Shown in pieces: positions 1 to 10,372 of a stretch of 49,689 nucleotides of DNA (positions are counted from its first letter, which is position 1; every line of letters begins with the position of its first letter). Location of the stretch: the NCBI RefSeq assembly GCF_000829455.1, contig NZ_JXAK01000053.1:1-49689 (forward strand). The letters run 5' to 3'. Made by a program: the position numbers and the translations under genes. The DNA is from Gordoniibacillus kamchatkensis. GTDB lineage: Bacteria; Bacillota; Bacilli; Paenibacillales; NBRC-103111. Under the pieces are notes generated by a model, which was not told the origin of the DNA, ran no database searches, and saw only the letters and a program-made list of their open reading frames with translations.

Positions 1-1763
1 CAGCCTGCGCGCCGGCACCGCCTACGCTCAGCCGGCGCGCGCTCCGCCAGCCTGCGCCCCGCGCCGCCAGCCCGCGCTCCGCCGCCGGCACCTGCGCCGC
101 GCGCACCGCCGCTACGCGCGGCGGCACGCTCCGCTTCGAGCTCGGCCAGCTCCGTTTTCTTCTCCACGTAATCGTCGTAGTTGCCGAGATAAATGTCCAG
201 CCCGTCAGACTTTAGCTCCAGCATCATTTCCGCCATTTTGTTCAAAAAATACCGGTCGTGCGAAATGAACAGCAGCGTACCTTCATAGTCGAGCAGAGCC
301 GATTCCAGCACCTCTTTGCTGTACAGATCGAGATGGTTTGTCGGCTCGTCGAGCACGAGCACGTTTGCCTTTTGCAGCATGAGCTTGGCCAACGCCACGC
401 GCGCCTTTTCCCCGCCGCTTAACGCCGACACTTTCTTGAATACGTCTTCGCCGCTGAACAGGAAGTTGCCGAGCACAGTCCGCACCCGCGCCTCTTCCAG
501 ATGCGGAAACGTGCCCCACACCTCTTCCAGCACCGTATTGGCCGGATTTAGACCCGACTGCTCCTGATCGTAATACCCGATGCGCACGCCCGCGCCCCAT
601 TCGACAGAGCCGCGCTCCGGCTTCTGTTGGCCGATGAGCGTTTTGAGCAGCGTCGATTTGCCGATTCCGTTCGGTCCGATGAGAGCGGCCGCCACGCCGC
701 GCCGGAGCTCGAACGTGACGTTTTGCAGCAGCGGGTCCCCGGGCTTGTACGCCACCGCCAACCCCGCGGCTTTCAGCACTTCTTTGCCGGTCTGGTTCTC
801 GATTTCGAACGAGAAGCTGGCCCTTTTCAGCTCGCCTGCCGGCTTGTCGAGACGTTCCATGCGCTCGAGCGCTTTGCGCCGGCTCTGGGCCCGCTTGGTC
901 GTCGTCGCCCGGGCGATGTTGCGCTGCACAAAATCTTCCATGCGCGCGATTTCCTGCTGCTGCTGCTCGTAATGTTTCAGCTGGATGTCGTACTCGGCGG
1001 CTTTCAGCTCGATAAAGCGCGAATAATTGCCTGTGTAGCGTTTCGCCGTAGTTCTTTCCACTTCATAAATGGAAGTGACGAGCGCATCAAGGAAATAGCG
1101 ATCGTGCGACACGACCAAAATCGCGCCGGGATAGCCGCGCAAATACCCTTCCAGCCAAGTCAGCGTCGGGATGTCGAGATGGTTGGTCGGCTCGTCCAGC
1201 AGCAGCAAATCCGGCGCTTCCAGCAGCAGCTTGACGAGCGCCAGGCGCGTCTTCTGCCCGCCGCTGAGCGAAGCGGTCGGCGTCTCGAGCGGCATGCCGC
1301 CGAAGCCCATGCCGTGCAGCACGCTGCGCATCGTCGATTCCATGGCGTAGCCGCCGCTTTTTTGAAACCATTCCTGCTTGGCCGCATACCGTTCGAGCGT
1401 ATCTTCGTACCGCTTCTCGTCCGCATGCAGCGCCGGATCGGCCATCGCCTCCTCCAGGCGGCGCAGCTCGCGCTCCGCTTCCAGCAGCTCGGCAAAAACG
1501 GCGCGCACTTCCTCGCCGATCGTGCGATCGAGCCGCAGCCCGCTGTGCTGGCGCAAGTAGCCGATTTTCGTCTCCTTCGCCTTGAAAATGTCCCCGCCGT
1601 CCGCGGTTATTTCCCCCGCAATAATTTGCAGCAGCGTCGATTTGCCAGCGCCGTTCACGCCGACAAGCCCAATCCGTTCCTTATCCTCAATCTGCAAATG
1701 AATATTCGAAAGCACCGGAGCGGCGCCGTAATATTTCGATATACCGGAAACCTGAAGCAGCAT
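1..1763 (-). CDS. ydiF: ABC-F family ATPase, YdiF-like (3' end beyond the window)
   Basis: Soluble tandem ATP-binding-cassette protein without membrane segments. ABC-F proteins act at the ribosome in translation or antibiotic protection. The ATG at 1763 follows a G-rich ribosome site. The first cassette has Walker A GVNGAGKST and signature LSGGQ with LLLLDEPTNHLD. The second has GPNGIGKST, LSGGEK and VLVLDEPTNHLD. A charged linker separates them. After the second cassette (NYDDYVEKKTELAELEAE) the frame runs into an Ala/Gly/Arg-rich tail that is still open at base 1, so the C-terminus is missing. Gene order with moaC, tat and groESL downstream on the other strand matches the ydiF region of B. 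subtilis, which supports the name. Family certain; exact subfamily less so. Confidence 0.93.
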   Translation of the reverse strand, partial: MLLQVSGISKYYGAAPVLSNIHLQIEDKERIGLVGVNGAGKSTLLQIIAGEITADGGDIFKAKETKIGYLRQHSGLRLDRTIGEEVRAVFAELLEAERELRRLEEAMADPALHADEKRYEDTLERYAAKQEWFQKSGGYAMESTMRSVLHGMGFGGMPLETPTASLSGGQKTRLALVKLLLEAPDLLLLDEPTNHLDIPTLTWLEGYLRGYPGAILVVSHDRYFLDALVTSIYEVERTTAKRYTGNYSRFIELKAAEYDIQLKHYEQQQQEIARMEDFVQRNIARATTTKRAQSRRKALERMERLDKPAGELKRASFSFEIENQTGKEVLKAAGLAVAYKPGDPLLQNVTFELRRGVAAALIGPNGIGKSTLLKTLIGQQKPERGSVEWGAGVRIGYYDQEQSGLNPANTVLEEVWGTFPHLEEARVRTVLGNFLFSGEDVFKKVSALSGGEKARVALAKLMLQKANVLVLDEPTNHLDLYSKEVLESALLDYEGTLLFISHDRYFLNKMAEMMLELKSDGLDIYLGNYDDYVEKKTELAELEAERAAARSGGARGAGAGGGARAGGAGRRLAERAPAERRRCRRAG

Positions 1764-2038
1764 GGTGAACCCCCGCTTTTGTCATACCGTCAACTTATAA
1801 GTATACACGATTCGGGAGAAGCCGGCATCGGGGACATGCAAAGCATCCGTTATATCGAACTCGATCTGTTTTTCGTTCTATAAGATTTAGTTAAATTTCG
1901 CCAAATTGTGCAACCGGATCCGCATATTTAACGTAGAACTACGTTAGCTTGTACAAAATAGTGTCGAATTATGGCATATTGTTGCCAAAAAAGGACGAGG
2001 GAAAACGGGGAAGCCGGATTCCCATCAAGGTGCAAGAA

Positions 2039-3048
2039 ATGAAATTATCCATGTCGCACAAATACATAAGAATCGTAGAACGCCCCTTCGTTTTGCGAAT
2101 GTTGTTTTTGTTTGTTTTCTGGCCACGGTTTATGTCGACAAGTTCGTTTTTCCGCAAAACAAAAGCATGCCGGGCTTGTACTTTTTATGCCTGGTCGTGG
2201 CGGGCATGGCCTTTTGGAGCAGCCGTGCCGTTTGCGCCGCCTTGGCGCTGCTTTTGACCGGCGTCTATTACTGGATCAATCCGCCGCTTTATGTCAACAT
2301 TTATGAAATGAATGTCATCCTGTTGCAGCTTGTGGCGTTTCTGGCCCCTGTCGTCGTCATTCCGATGATGATTAAACAAATCGCGCTGCAAAAACAACAG
2401 ACGCTCGAAACGATTTCCGCTTTGGTCAAAGCGCTCGATTCCCGCGACAGCTATACGGCCGCCCATTCCGAAAACGTGGCCGCCTATGCGCTGCTTCTTT
2501 CGCAAAAATTAAAGCTGACGAAAAAAGAATGCGAGACCATCTACATAGGCGGTTTGCTGCACGATATCGGAAAAATAGGCATCCCGGAAGCTGTGCTCAA
2601 CAAGCGATCGCGCCTGACGCAGGAGGAATTCGAGAAAATTAAAGAGCATCCGGTCATCGGGCATAACACCTTGAAGCATATCGGCGCTTTTCAAAATACC
2701 GGCATTCTGGAAATGATTTTGCACCATCACGAGCGTTACGACGGCAACGGCTATCCGCACCGGCTGGCGGGCAAGGACATCCCGCTCTACGCCAGAATTA
2801 TATGCGTGGCGGATTGCCTGGACGCCATGACTTCCCGCCGGGTATACCGGGAGCGGCTGGATTGCGATGACGTGCTCCGCGAATTTGAGCAGCATAAAGG
2901 AACGCAATTTGATCCCGACATTGTCGATGCGCTGCTGGACGAACCGAAAATTATGGCAATGCTGCGGGACCGCCACCGGCCCCAATCGATTCGCCGCGCA
3001 GGTCCGCCCCGCCCCGAGCCCATCGCCCCCAGGGCACCTCTTGCATAG
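2039..3048 (+). CDS. Membrane-anchored HD-GYP domain phosphohydrolase (frameshifted near 2068)
   Basis: Predicted cyclic-di-GMP phosphodiesterase or related metal-dependent phosphohydrolase. From an ATG at 2039 (AAGGTG upstream) the frame reads MKLSMSHKYI. One A added in the ATAAG run at 2066-2070 joins it to the downstream frame, giving about 336 residues. Without the repair the only start is an internal ATG at 2167 that cuts off the first membrane segment. Three or four hydrophobic segments fill the first 115 residues. The HD-GYP domain follows, with HDIGKIGIP (HD at about 175-176) and HHHERYDGNGYP (about 229-240). No GGDEF or sensory domain is visible. It is transcribed divergently from the ABC-F gene. 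The substrate is not provable from sequence. Confidence 0.85.
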
Positions 3049-3078
3049 GCTCGTTTCCTGTTCCCGCTTGCATTATGG

Positions 3079-3084
3079 TAAAAT
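3079..3084 (+). promoter_or_regulatory. Possible extended -10 promoter element for the cyclo-ligase gene
   Basis: TAAAAT is preceded by TGG (TATGGTAAAAT), an extended -10 pattern, about 70 bases before the start of the cyclo-ligase gene. No good -35 box lies at the right distance, so this is a weak call. Confidence 0.35.
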
Positions 3085-3152
3085 GGTCGTAATCGTAGTA
3101 GCGCGAATGAACGAACCGTACTTACCATACCACGCACGAAGCGAGGACGACC

Positions 3153-3857
3153 ATGAACGTACGCGAACAAAAAATCGAGCTGAGGAGAGTGCTGGAAACG
3201 CAGCGCGGAGCTATTTCGGGAGCCGAGCGCGAAGGCAAAGAGCGGCGGATTGTCAGTGCGGTGATCGACGTCTGCCGGCAAAAATTAATGAGGCCCGAAA
3301 CCGGCGCAGCGGGACGATCGCTTGCGGTCCAAGGCAGCAGCCATCCCGGCAAAACGCCTCCCATCCCCGGTACCGGGCTGAAGCCGACAGGCAAAGCGCT
3401 CTTTACCTATATGCCGATCCGCACCGAAGTCGACGTGACGCCCGTCATGCACTGGTGCTGGGAGCATGGCGTTCCGGTCGTCTTATCGCGCACGGACCGC
3501 GAAAGCAAAACGATGAGCTTGCATTTTGTCGACTCGCTCGCCGATCTGGCTGCCGATACCGGCCCATGGGGCATCCGTGAGCCGAAACCGTCGCAGCCTG
3601 AGCTGAAAGATCTCAGCGCCATCGGGCTCATCCTCGTGCCGGGGCTCGGCTTTGACCGCGATTTCGGCCGGCTCGGCTACGGCGGCGGGTTTTACGACCG
3701 CTTCATGCAGCGCTTCGAGCCGCTCGGGCTGAAGCCCCCGCATTGTCTGGCCGCCGCCTTCAACGCTCAGATCGTCGAGCAGGTGCCGCTCGGGTGGCAT
3801 GATTTTCGCGTGGACGAGATTGTAACGGAATCGCAGCACGTGCGGCGAAAAGGTTGA
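3153..3857 (+). CDS. yqgN: 5-formyltetrahydrofolate cyclo-ligase
   Basis: Converts 5-formyl-THF to 5,10-methenyl-THF with ATP in the cytoplasm. The family signature is clear in the C-terminal third: [20 protein letters not shown]. The N-terminus [14 protein letters not shown] is a typical start, and the ATG follows GCGAGGACG. At 234 residues it is longer than the roughly 190 usual for the family. The extra length is a Gly/Pro/Ser-rich insert at about 50-85 ([17 protein letters not shown]) just before the conserved [13 protein letters not shown]. It opens a run of closely spaced genes leading into moaC. The insert may be a harmless loop. Confidence 0.93.
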   Translation: MNVREQKIELRRVLETQRGAISGAEREGKERRIVSAVIDVCRQKLMRPETGAAGRSLAVQGSSHPGKTPPIPGTGLKPTGKALFTYMPIRTEVDVTPVMHWCWEHGVPVVLSRTDRESKTMSLHFVDSLADLAADTGPWGIREPKPSQPELKDLSAIGLILVPGLGFDRDFGRLGYGGGFYDRFMQRFEPLGLKPPHCLAAAFNAQIVEQVPLGWHDFRVDEIVTESQHVRRKG

Positions 3858-3901
3858 ATGGACGGCGGAGCCGAATACGCCGCCGCAAAGGGGGAGCTGG
3901 C

Positions 3902-4417
3902 TTGAGCGACAAGCAGGAGGCGGAGAGCGGCGCATTGCCGCTGACGCATTTTAACGAGCAGGGCCGGGCGCGCATGGTGGACGTTTCGGATAAGACAGAT
4001 ACGAAACGTTCCGCAACGGCTCGCACGACCGTCACAATGGAGCGTTCCACGCTCGAACTCATTAAGCAGGGCAAGCTGGCCAAAGGCGACGTGCTCGCCG
4101 TAGCGCAGGTAGCCGGCATTATGGCCGCGAAAAAAACGCCGGACTGGATTCCGATGTGCCATCCGATTCCGATTACCGGCGTGGACATCAGCTTCGCCGA
4201 CGACGGAGAGCGTAGGCTTTATATCGAAGCGACCGTGAAAACGACCGGGCAGACGGGCGTCGAAATGGAGGCGCTCACGGCTGTGTCGGCCGCCGCCTTG
4301 ACCGTATACGACATGTGCAAAGCCGTCGATAAGGCGATGGAGCTCGGCCCGACGGTGCTGGTGGCGAAAACCGGCGGCAAGAGCGGCGATTTTCACAGAA
4401 ATGATACACTTTCATAA
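3902..4417 (+). CDS. moaC: Cyclic pyranopterin monophosphate synthase MoaC
   Basis: Second step of molybdenum cofactor synthesis: 3',8-cyclo-7,8-dihydro-GTP to cyclic pyranopterin monophosphate. I choose the TTG at 3902 ([10 protein letters not shown]) because AAGGGGGA sits about 8 bases upstream; a longer in-frame extension to 3854 overlaps the previous gene and is not family-like. Conserved blocks are [48 protein letters not shown] with the Asp and Lys of DMCKA, and [11 protein letters not shown]. About 171 residues, normal for the family. B. subtilis ydiG lies in the same place. moaA, moaD and moaE are not in this window. Confidence 0.95.
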   Translation: MSDKQEAESGALPLTHFNEQGRARMVDVSDKTDTKRSATARTTVTMERSTLELIKQGKLAKGDVLAVAQVAGIMAAKKTPDWIPMCHPIPITGVDISFADDGERRLYIEATVKTTGQTGVEMEALTAVSAAALTVYDMCKAVDKAMELGPTVLVAKTGGKSGDFHRNDTLS

Positions 4418-4457
4418 GCGAAATCTGGTACATTGAGGGTAGGAGAGGTGAGCCGAT

Positions 4458-4948
4458 GTGCGATGGAAGGTTGCGATCCTGACTGCCAGCGACCGAGGCT
4501 CGCGGGGGAACGCGAGGATACGAGCGCCCAGGTCATCCGCGAGCTGGTGGAAGAAGAGATGGGCGGGGAAATTATCGAATACCGCGTCGTTCCCGATGAG
4601 AAGGACGAAATTATGGCTGCACTGATCGAAATGACCGATTACTACAATGCCGACCTGATTTTGACGACGGGAGGCACGGGGCTGGCTCCGCGTGACGTAA
4701 CGCCGGAGGCGACTTTGTCTATAGTCGACCGCCTCGCTCCCGGCTTTGCCGAAGCGATGCGCCAAGGCGCTATGGCCAAAACGCCGCGCGCCATGCTGTC
4801 CCGCGCCGTATCCGGCATTCGCGGCCGCACGCTGATCATCAACCTGCCCGGCAGCCCGAAAGGCGTGCACGAAAATCTTGCCGTCATCATCGATCAGCTC
4901 CCTCATGCCCTAGCTATTCTGACCGGGCGGGAGGGCGATCACGGATGA
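4458..4948 (+). CDS. moaB: MoaB/Mog-type molybdopterin-binding protein (frameshifted near 4504-4508)
   Basis: Molybdopterin adenylyltransferase-like protein of molybdenum cofactor synthesis. From the GTG at 4458, behind AGGAGAGG, the frame reads RWKVAILTASDRGSRG, which is the normal MoaB N-terminus. It then loses frame in a run of five G at 4504-4508. A sixth G restores EREDTSAQVIRELVEEEMGG and the rest, for about 163 residues. Key motifs downstream are LTTGGTGLAPRDVTPEA and LPGSPKGV. The end overlaps the next start as ATGA, so the two are probably translationally coupled. The alternative reading with an ATG at 4433 gives a garbled N-terminus. Confidence 0.9.
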
Positions 4949-6000
4949 CGCGCGATGGGGACGAAGCTCTTCGCTACAAGGCCGACCCGGCCGCGGCCCA
5001 AATGCTGCGCGAGGTAGCGGTGGAAGACGCCGTCGGCCTCGTGCTGGCGCACGATTTGACGCAAATATTGCCCGGCGAGTTCAAGGGCCGGCTTTTCAAG
5101 AAAGGCCATGTTGTACGGGCTGAAGATATTCCGGCGCTGCTCAGCATCGGCAAGGAACATATTTATACGCTGGAGCTCGGCGCCGGGTACATGCACGAGG
5201 ACGATGCCGCGAAGGCGATGGCAACTGCCGTCGCCGGCTCCGGCGTGGAGCTGACCGAGCCGCACGAAGGCAAAGTGACGCTGAAGGCGGCCATCCACGG
5301 TCTGGCCCAAATCGACCGCAGCTTCGTAGACGAAGTGAACGCAATCGAACAGATTGCGCTGTCCACCATTCGTTCCAACACAGTCGTGCAGCCGCGTAAA
5401 TCGCTCGTCGGCACGCGCGTCATTCCGCTCGTTATCGCGCAGTCGCGCATCGCCGAGGTGCAGCGCCTGGCCGCCGCCTACCGGGACGGGCACGGCGGAG
5501 CCGCACCGGTCGAAGTGAAACCGTTCCGGAAGCTTCGCGTTGGCGTCGTCACGACCGGGAGCGAAGTGTTCAAAGGCCGCATCCAGGACAAATTCGGCCC
5601 GGCGGTGCGGGCTAAAGTGGAAGCGCTTGGCAGCGAAGTGGTCGAACAGCGGTTTACTCCGGACGAGAGCGAGACGATCGTGGCGGAAATCCGCGCCTTC
5701 CTGCAGCGCGGCGTCGATCTGATTCTTGTTACCGGCGGCATGTCCGTCGATCCGGACGACCGCACGCCCGGAGCCATTCGCATGTCCGGCGCGGACATCG
5801 TCAGCTACGGCACGCCGATGCTGCCCGGCTCGATGCTCATGATGGCTTATCACGGCGATACGCCGATCATGGGCTTGCCGGGCTGCGTCATGCACGACCC
5901 GTACACGTCGTTCGACGAGCTGCTGCCGCGCATATGCGCCGGCGAGCGCATCTCGCGCCGCGACATCGTGGAGCTCGGCTATGGCGGGCTGCTCGGCTGA
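4945..6000 (+). CDS. MoeA-like molybdopterin-binding domain protein
   Basis: 351-residue protein with a MoCF/MPT-binding domain in its second half: LRVGVVTTGSEVFKG, then LILVTGGMSVDPDDRTP and a late LPGCVMHDP block. The TTGSE and TGGxSxDPDD loops are the molybdopterin-binding loops of the MoeA/MogA fold. The N-terminal 160 residues (VEDAVGLVLAHDLTQI, FKGRLFKKGHVV) resemble only the first part of MoeA, so this is a shortened MoeA relative and not classical MoeA of about 400 residues. It could insert molybdate or serve a related cofactor step; the substrate is not certain. Coupled to moaB by a 4-base overlap. Intact. Confidence 0.88.
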   Translation: MTRDGDEALRYKADPAAAQMLREVAVEDAVGLVLAHDLTQILPGEFKGRLFKKGHVVRAEDIPALLSIGKEHIYTLELGAGYMHEDDAAKAMATAVAGSGVELTEPHEGKVTLKAAIHGLAQIDRSFVDEVNAIEQIALSTIRSNTVVQPRKSLVGTRVIPLVIAQSRIAEVQRLAAAYRDGHGGAAPVEVKPFRKLRVGVVTTGSEVFKGRIQDKFGPAVRAKVEALGSEVVEQRFTPDESETIVAEIRAFLQRGVDLILVTGGMSVDPDDRTPGAIRMSGADIVSYGTPMLPGSMLMMAYHGDTPIMGLPGCVMHDPYTSFDELLPRICAGERISRRDIVELGYGGLLG

Positions 6001-6036
6001 AGCTTGAGTTGATAACGGAGGAGGGGGCAAGCAGCC

Positions 6037-6732
6037 ATGCTGCAAAATATCGGCTTATCCGAATTTGTGCTGATCGCTTTGGCGGCGCTTGTGCTCTTCG
6101 GTCCAGACAAGCTGCCGGGCATCGGCCGCAAGGTGGGGCAAGCGGTGCGGCAGTTCCGCTCGACTGCGGCGGCGTTTATGGAGGAGCTGACTCGCCCTCC
6201 CGAGCAGCGTCCGTCTGTTTTACCGGGGCAGACAGAGGCAGGCCGCTCCGGGCAGCCACAGTCCGCCTTGCCGGCGCAGATCGCAGCCCGTACCGGCGCG
6301 ACCGCGGGGGAGACTGAGGCTCAACGCTCCGGCGATGGCGCCGAGGCGGCACTGCCAGAGGAGGCTCGGCGCTTCAGCGAGAACGGCGGTATGGCGCAAG
6401 AGCAGGAGCAGGTGACTTCCTACGCCGTGAATTCTGACGCTTCCGGACTGCCGCGGGAGGCTTCCCGCGCCGGAAATGCAGGCGATTTCGTACTGCCGCG
6501 GGAGGCTGGCCACGCCGCCGGTGCCGGTGTGGCATCTGCGCTAGCCCATGCCGCTAATGCCGGCGGCTACGGGAACGCAGCCGGGTCCGCCGATCTTGCG
6601 GCTACCGCCGGCGGCGGCGAGCACCTTGCCGCGGGCGCAACCGGCGAACGCCCTACGGGCACCGGCCAGGCAGCCGCTCAGGCCGGCGTGAGGCCCCGCC
6701 GCGCGCCGGATCCGCGCCGGCTGCCGGAATAG
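6037..6732 (+). CDS. tatA: Twin-arginine translocase subunit TatA with a long low-complexity tail
   Basis: TatA forms the protein-conducting part of the Tat pathway for folded proteins. The first 50 residues are textbook: MLQNIGLSEFVLIALAALVL membrane helix, FGP hinge (FGPDKLPGIGRKVG), amphipathic helix. The ATG follows GGAGGAGG. The family is normally 60-90 residues, but here the frame continues to 231. Residues from about 55 to the end are Ala/Gly/Glu/Gln/Pro-rich, contain recurring phrases such as LPREA and SGLPREASRAG, and show no domain. Sits 17 bases before tatC, in one operon. The tail is probably disordered; no Tat substrate gene is obvious nearby. Confidence 0.93.
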   Translation: MLQNIGLSEFVLIALAALVLFGPDKLPGIGRKVGQAVRQFRSTAAAFMEELTRPPEQRPSVLPGQTEAGRSGQPQSALPAQIAARTGATAGETEAQRSGDGAEAALPEEARRFSENGGMAQEQEQVTSYAVNSDASGLPREASRAGNAGDFVLPREAGHAAGAGVASALAHAANAGGYGNAAGSADLAATAGGGEHLAAGATGERPTGTGQAAAQAGVRPRRAPDPRRLPE

Positions 6733-6749
6733 AGAGGATCGATCTAATC

Positions 6750-7505
6750 ATGAACCAAGATGAAATGACGCTTGTCGAGCACCTGCGGGAGCTTCGCAAG
6801 CGTTTGCTATGGGTGCTCGTCGCTTTGGTCGCCGGGATGGCGATCGGGCTTTTGTTTGCCAAGAAAACGATCTTGTTTTTGACGCAGCAGCCTCCGGCCC
6901 GGGGAATGGAGCTGAATGCGTTTTCGCCGTGGGAACCGATCCGCATCTATATGAACTTCGGCCTGCTCATCGGCCTGCTGCTGGTGCTGCCCGTGGCGCT
7001 CTACCATATATGGGCGTTCGTGAAGCCCGGCCTTCGCCCCGTCGAGCAGCGCGCCACCCTCGCTTACATCCCGTTTGCGACGCTGCTGTTTCTCGTCGGG
7101 CTGGGGTTCGGCTACTTCGTCGTTTTCCCGATGGCGTTCATGTTCGGCTCGAACATTTCGCACAGCATCGGCATCAAGGAAACTTACGGCATGGCGCAAT
7201 ATTTCGGCTTTATGTTCAACATTTTGCTGCCGGTAGCGCTCGTGTTCGAGCTGCCGATCATCGTCATGTTCCTGACCAGGCTGCGTCTGCTCAATCCGCA
7301 GCGGCTCAGCAAACTGCGCCGCTATGCGTATATGGCGCTCGTCATTATCGCCGCCGTCATAACGCCGCCCGACGCCTTGTCGGCCATTATCGTGTTCATT
7401 CCGATGGTGCTGCTGTACGAGTTCTCGGTGCTGCTCTCGCGCCTTGTGTACCGCAAGCAAGTCGCGCAGGATCTCGCATGGGAAGCGGAGTACGGCGCGA
7501 AGTAA
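6750..7505 (+). CDS. tatC: Twin-arginine translocase subunit TatC
   Basis: Six-helix membrane receptor for twin-arginine signal peptides. The N-terminal block MTLVEHLRELRKRLLW and the periplasm-side FVKPGLRPVEQRATLAYIPF are the conserved TatC signatures, followed by LGFGYFVVFPMAFMF and the late VITPPDALSAIIVFIPMVLL. 251 residues, normal length. RBS GAGAGGATC before the ATG. It is the last gene of the operon, with a strong hairpin just downstream. Gene pair order equals tatAy-tatCy of B. subtilis upstream of groESL. Confidence 0.97.
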   Translation: MNQDEMTLVEHLRELRKRLLWVLVALVAGMAIGLLFAKKTILFLTQQPPARGMELNAFSPWEPIRIYMNFGLLIGLLLVLPVALYHIWAFVKPGLRPVEQRATLAYIPFATLLFLVGLGFGYFVVFPMAFMFGSNISHSIGIKETYGMAQYFGFMFNILLPVALVFELPIIVMFLTRLRLLNPQRLSKLRRYAYMALVIIAAVITPPDALSAIIVFIPMVLLYEFSVLLSRLVYRKQVAQDLAWEAEYGAK

Positions 7506-7530
7506 ACACCGCTGCAACCGTAAAAACAAA

Positions 7531-7571
7531 CGCCGCTCACTTCTCGCCAGGCGAGGAGGAGCGGCGTTTTT
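7531..7571 (+). terminator. Intrinsic terminator after tatC
   Basis: CGCCGCTC pairs with GAGCGGCG, with a second pairing (CTCGCC/GGCGAG) inside the loop, followed by TTTTT at 7567-7571. It lies 26 bases after the tatC stop. Confidence 0.88.
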
Positions 7572-8017
7572 GACGTTTGCGTTGTTCGTGTTTGTGGCTT
7601 TCTTTTGACAATCTCGCTCATGCTGTGAAGGAGAGCGCCTTGCCGTTCATCATCGCCTAACTCGAATTCCGCCTCGCTCATTCCGCGCTTGCGCGGGCGG
7701 TTATATGCGCAGCAGACGCGGGCCGCTGGTCACGCTTAGGAGAACGGGGCAGGGTGCGGAAGCGAAATTGAAGCAGCAAGTTCCTGTATTGGAATAATTG
7801 ACCTGCGCTTGGGTACACTGATGAAGGTGTGTTGCCGGACGGGAAGCGTTCCGTATTCCATAAAAGAAGCTGCTTAGGGGCTAATTTCGATCTCGGTGCA
7901 GCAAAACTCGCTTCGTAAACAGGGAAGCTTTTATGCCGTTCAGGATGATTTTCGTTATGCTTTAACGCTTTAATGAACTTAAACAAACTGCATCGGTAAA
8001 AAATAAGTAAACCCTCT
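7572..8017. other. Gene-free stretch between tatC and the groESL promoter
   Basis: About 445 bases with no reading frame that looks coding. A 114-codon minus-strand frame exists but has no ribosome site, no family resemblance and an odd composition. B. subtilis has small membrane-protein genes here (ydiK, ydiL); I see no remnant of them. Confidence 0.5.
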
Positions 8018-8045
8018 TGCATTCCCGCGCAAATCTGAGTATCAT
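8018..8045 (+). promoter_or_regulatory. Sigma-A-type promoter of groESL
   Basis: -35 TTGCAT at 8018-8023, 16-base spacer, -10 TATCAT at 8040-8045. The CIRCE operator starts 13 bases later, where a transcript start would fall, as expected for HrcA-controlled operons. Confidence 0.75.
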
Positions 8046-8058
8046 AAAAGTGTTGTTG

Positions 8059-8085
8059 TTAGCACTAACCGTGTTCGAGTGCTAA
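8059..8085 (+). promoter_or_regulatory. CIRCE operator (HrcA binding site)
   Basis: TTAGCACTA, then nine bases, then GAGTGCTAA. This matches the CIRCE consensus TTAGCACTC-N9-GAGTGCTAA at all but one base of the left arm (A for the final C). HrcA binding here represses groESL until heat shock. hrcA itself is not in the window. Confidence 0.96.
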
Positions 8086-8131
8086 CAAATCACCTTTACA
8101 TTCCACCAATCTAAAGGAGGCTAATTTTCTC

Positions 8132-8413
8132 ATGATCAAACCTTTGGGTGATCGCGTAGTCATTGAAGCCATTGCAAAAGAGGAGACCACAGCAAGCGGC
8201 ATCGTGCTGCCGGACACGGCGAAAGAAAAGCCGCAAGAAGGCAAGGTCGTTGCTGTCGGCGCAGGCGCGCTGAAAGACGGCGTTCGCGTTCCGCTGGAAG
8301 TGAAGGAAGGCGACCGCATCATCTTCTCCAAATATGCAGGCACCGAAGTGAAGTACGAAGGACGCGAACTGCTCATCCTGCGTGAGAGCGACATCCTGGC
8401 GGTATTAGCCTAA
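8132..8413 (+). CDS. groES: Co-chaperonin GroES
   Basis: 93-residue cap of the GroEL chamber, seven copies per ring. Starts [20 protein letters not shown] behind AAAGGAGG and contains the mobile loop ([20 protein letters not shown]) and the roof and base strands ending [11 protein letters not shown]. Normal length, intact. Transcribed with groEL from the CIRCE promoter; about 90 bases separate the two genes. Confidence 0.98.
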   Translation: MIKPLGDRVVIEAIAKEETTASGIVLPDTAKEKPQEGKVVAVGAGALKDGVRVPLEVKEGDRIIFSKYAGTEVKYEGRELLILRESDILAVLA

Positions 8414-8499
8414 TTTAGCCGACCACATACACGGCTTCGCCGTACTTGCTGCAACAGCAACTACCCAATTACTTAAACGATTATTTCCGGGAGGTATAA

Positions 8500-10139
<1,640 letters not shown>

Positions 10140-10163
10140 TTCAAGCAGTTAAAGTAAAGAAGC

Positions 10164-10199
10164 CCTCCGATTCACTTCATGTGAATCGGAGGTTTTTTT
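10164..10199 (+). terminator. Intrinsic terminator after groEL
   Basis: Perfect 12-bp stem CCTCCGATTCAC / GTGAATCGGAGG with a TTCAT loop and seven T at 10193-10199. Confidence 0.95.
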
Positions 10200-10289
10200 G
10201 TGTACGTCCAGCATGGGCGCCATCTCTAGGGCGGAAGTTCCGAACAGGGGCAGGCGAGTGCCTACCGTAGCCAAGGATAAGGGTGTCCA

Positions 10290-10346
10290 TTGACAAATGA
10301 TGGATTTTTAGCTTCAATAGAGCTATAGCTAATTTAGCTAATTTGG
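10290..10346 (+). promoter_or_regulatory. Promoter with repeated AGCTA motifs (possible autoregulatory operator)
   Basis: A -35 TTGACA at 10290-10295 is followed after 17 bases by a weak -10 TTCAAT at 10313-10318. Immediately after it lie the palindrome AGCTATAGCT and the direct repeat TAGCTAATT TAGCTAATT, ending before the RBS of the Phd-Uma2 gene. Phd/YefM antitoxins bind short palindromes over their own promoters, so this may be the operator. Inference from position and repeats. Confidence 0.55.
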
Positions 10347-10372
10347 ATATATCGATTCGGGGAGGGTTGCCC

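Noticed and set aside
627-1883. 418-residue plus-strand frame opposite the ABC-F gene
   Set aside because: Antisense frame made possible by GC-rich codon use. The minus strand encodes both ABC cassettes with full motifs, and this frame has no family resemblance.
4939-6045. 368-residue minus-strand frame opposite the moeA-like gene
   Set aside because: Shadow of a gene with clear molybdopterin-binding motifs; the frame has no start signal and no domain.
7678-8022. 114-residue minus-strand frame upstream of groESL
   Set aside because: No RBS, no family likeness, and it runs into the groESL promoter.
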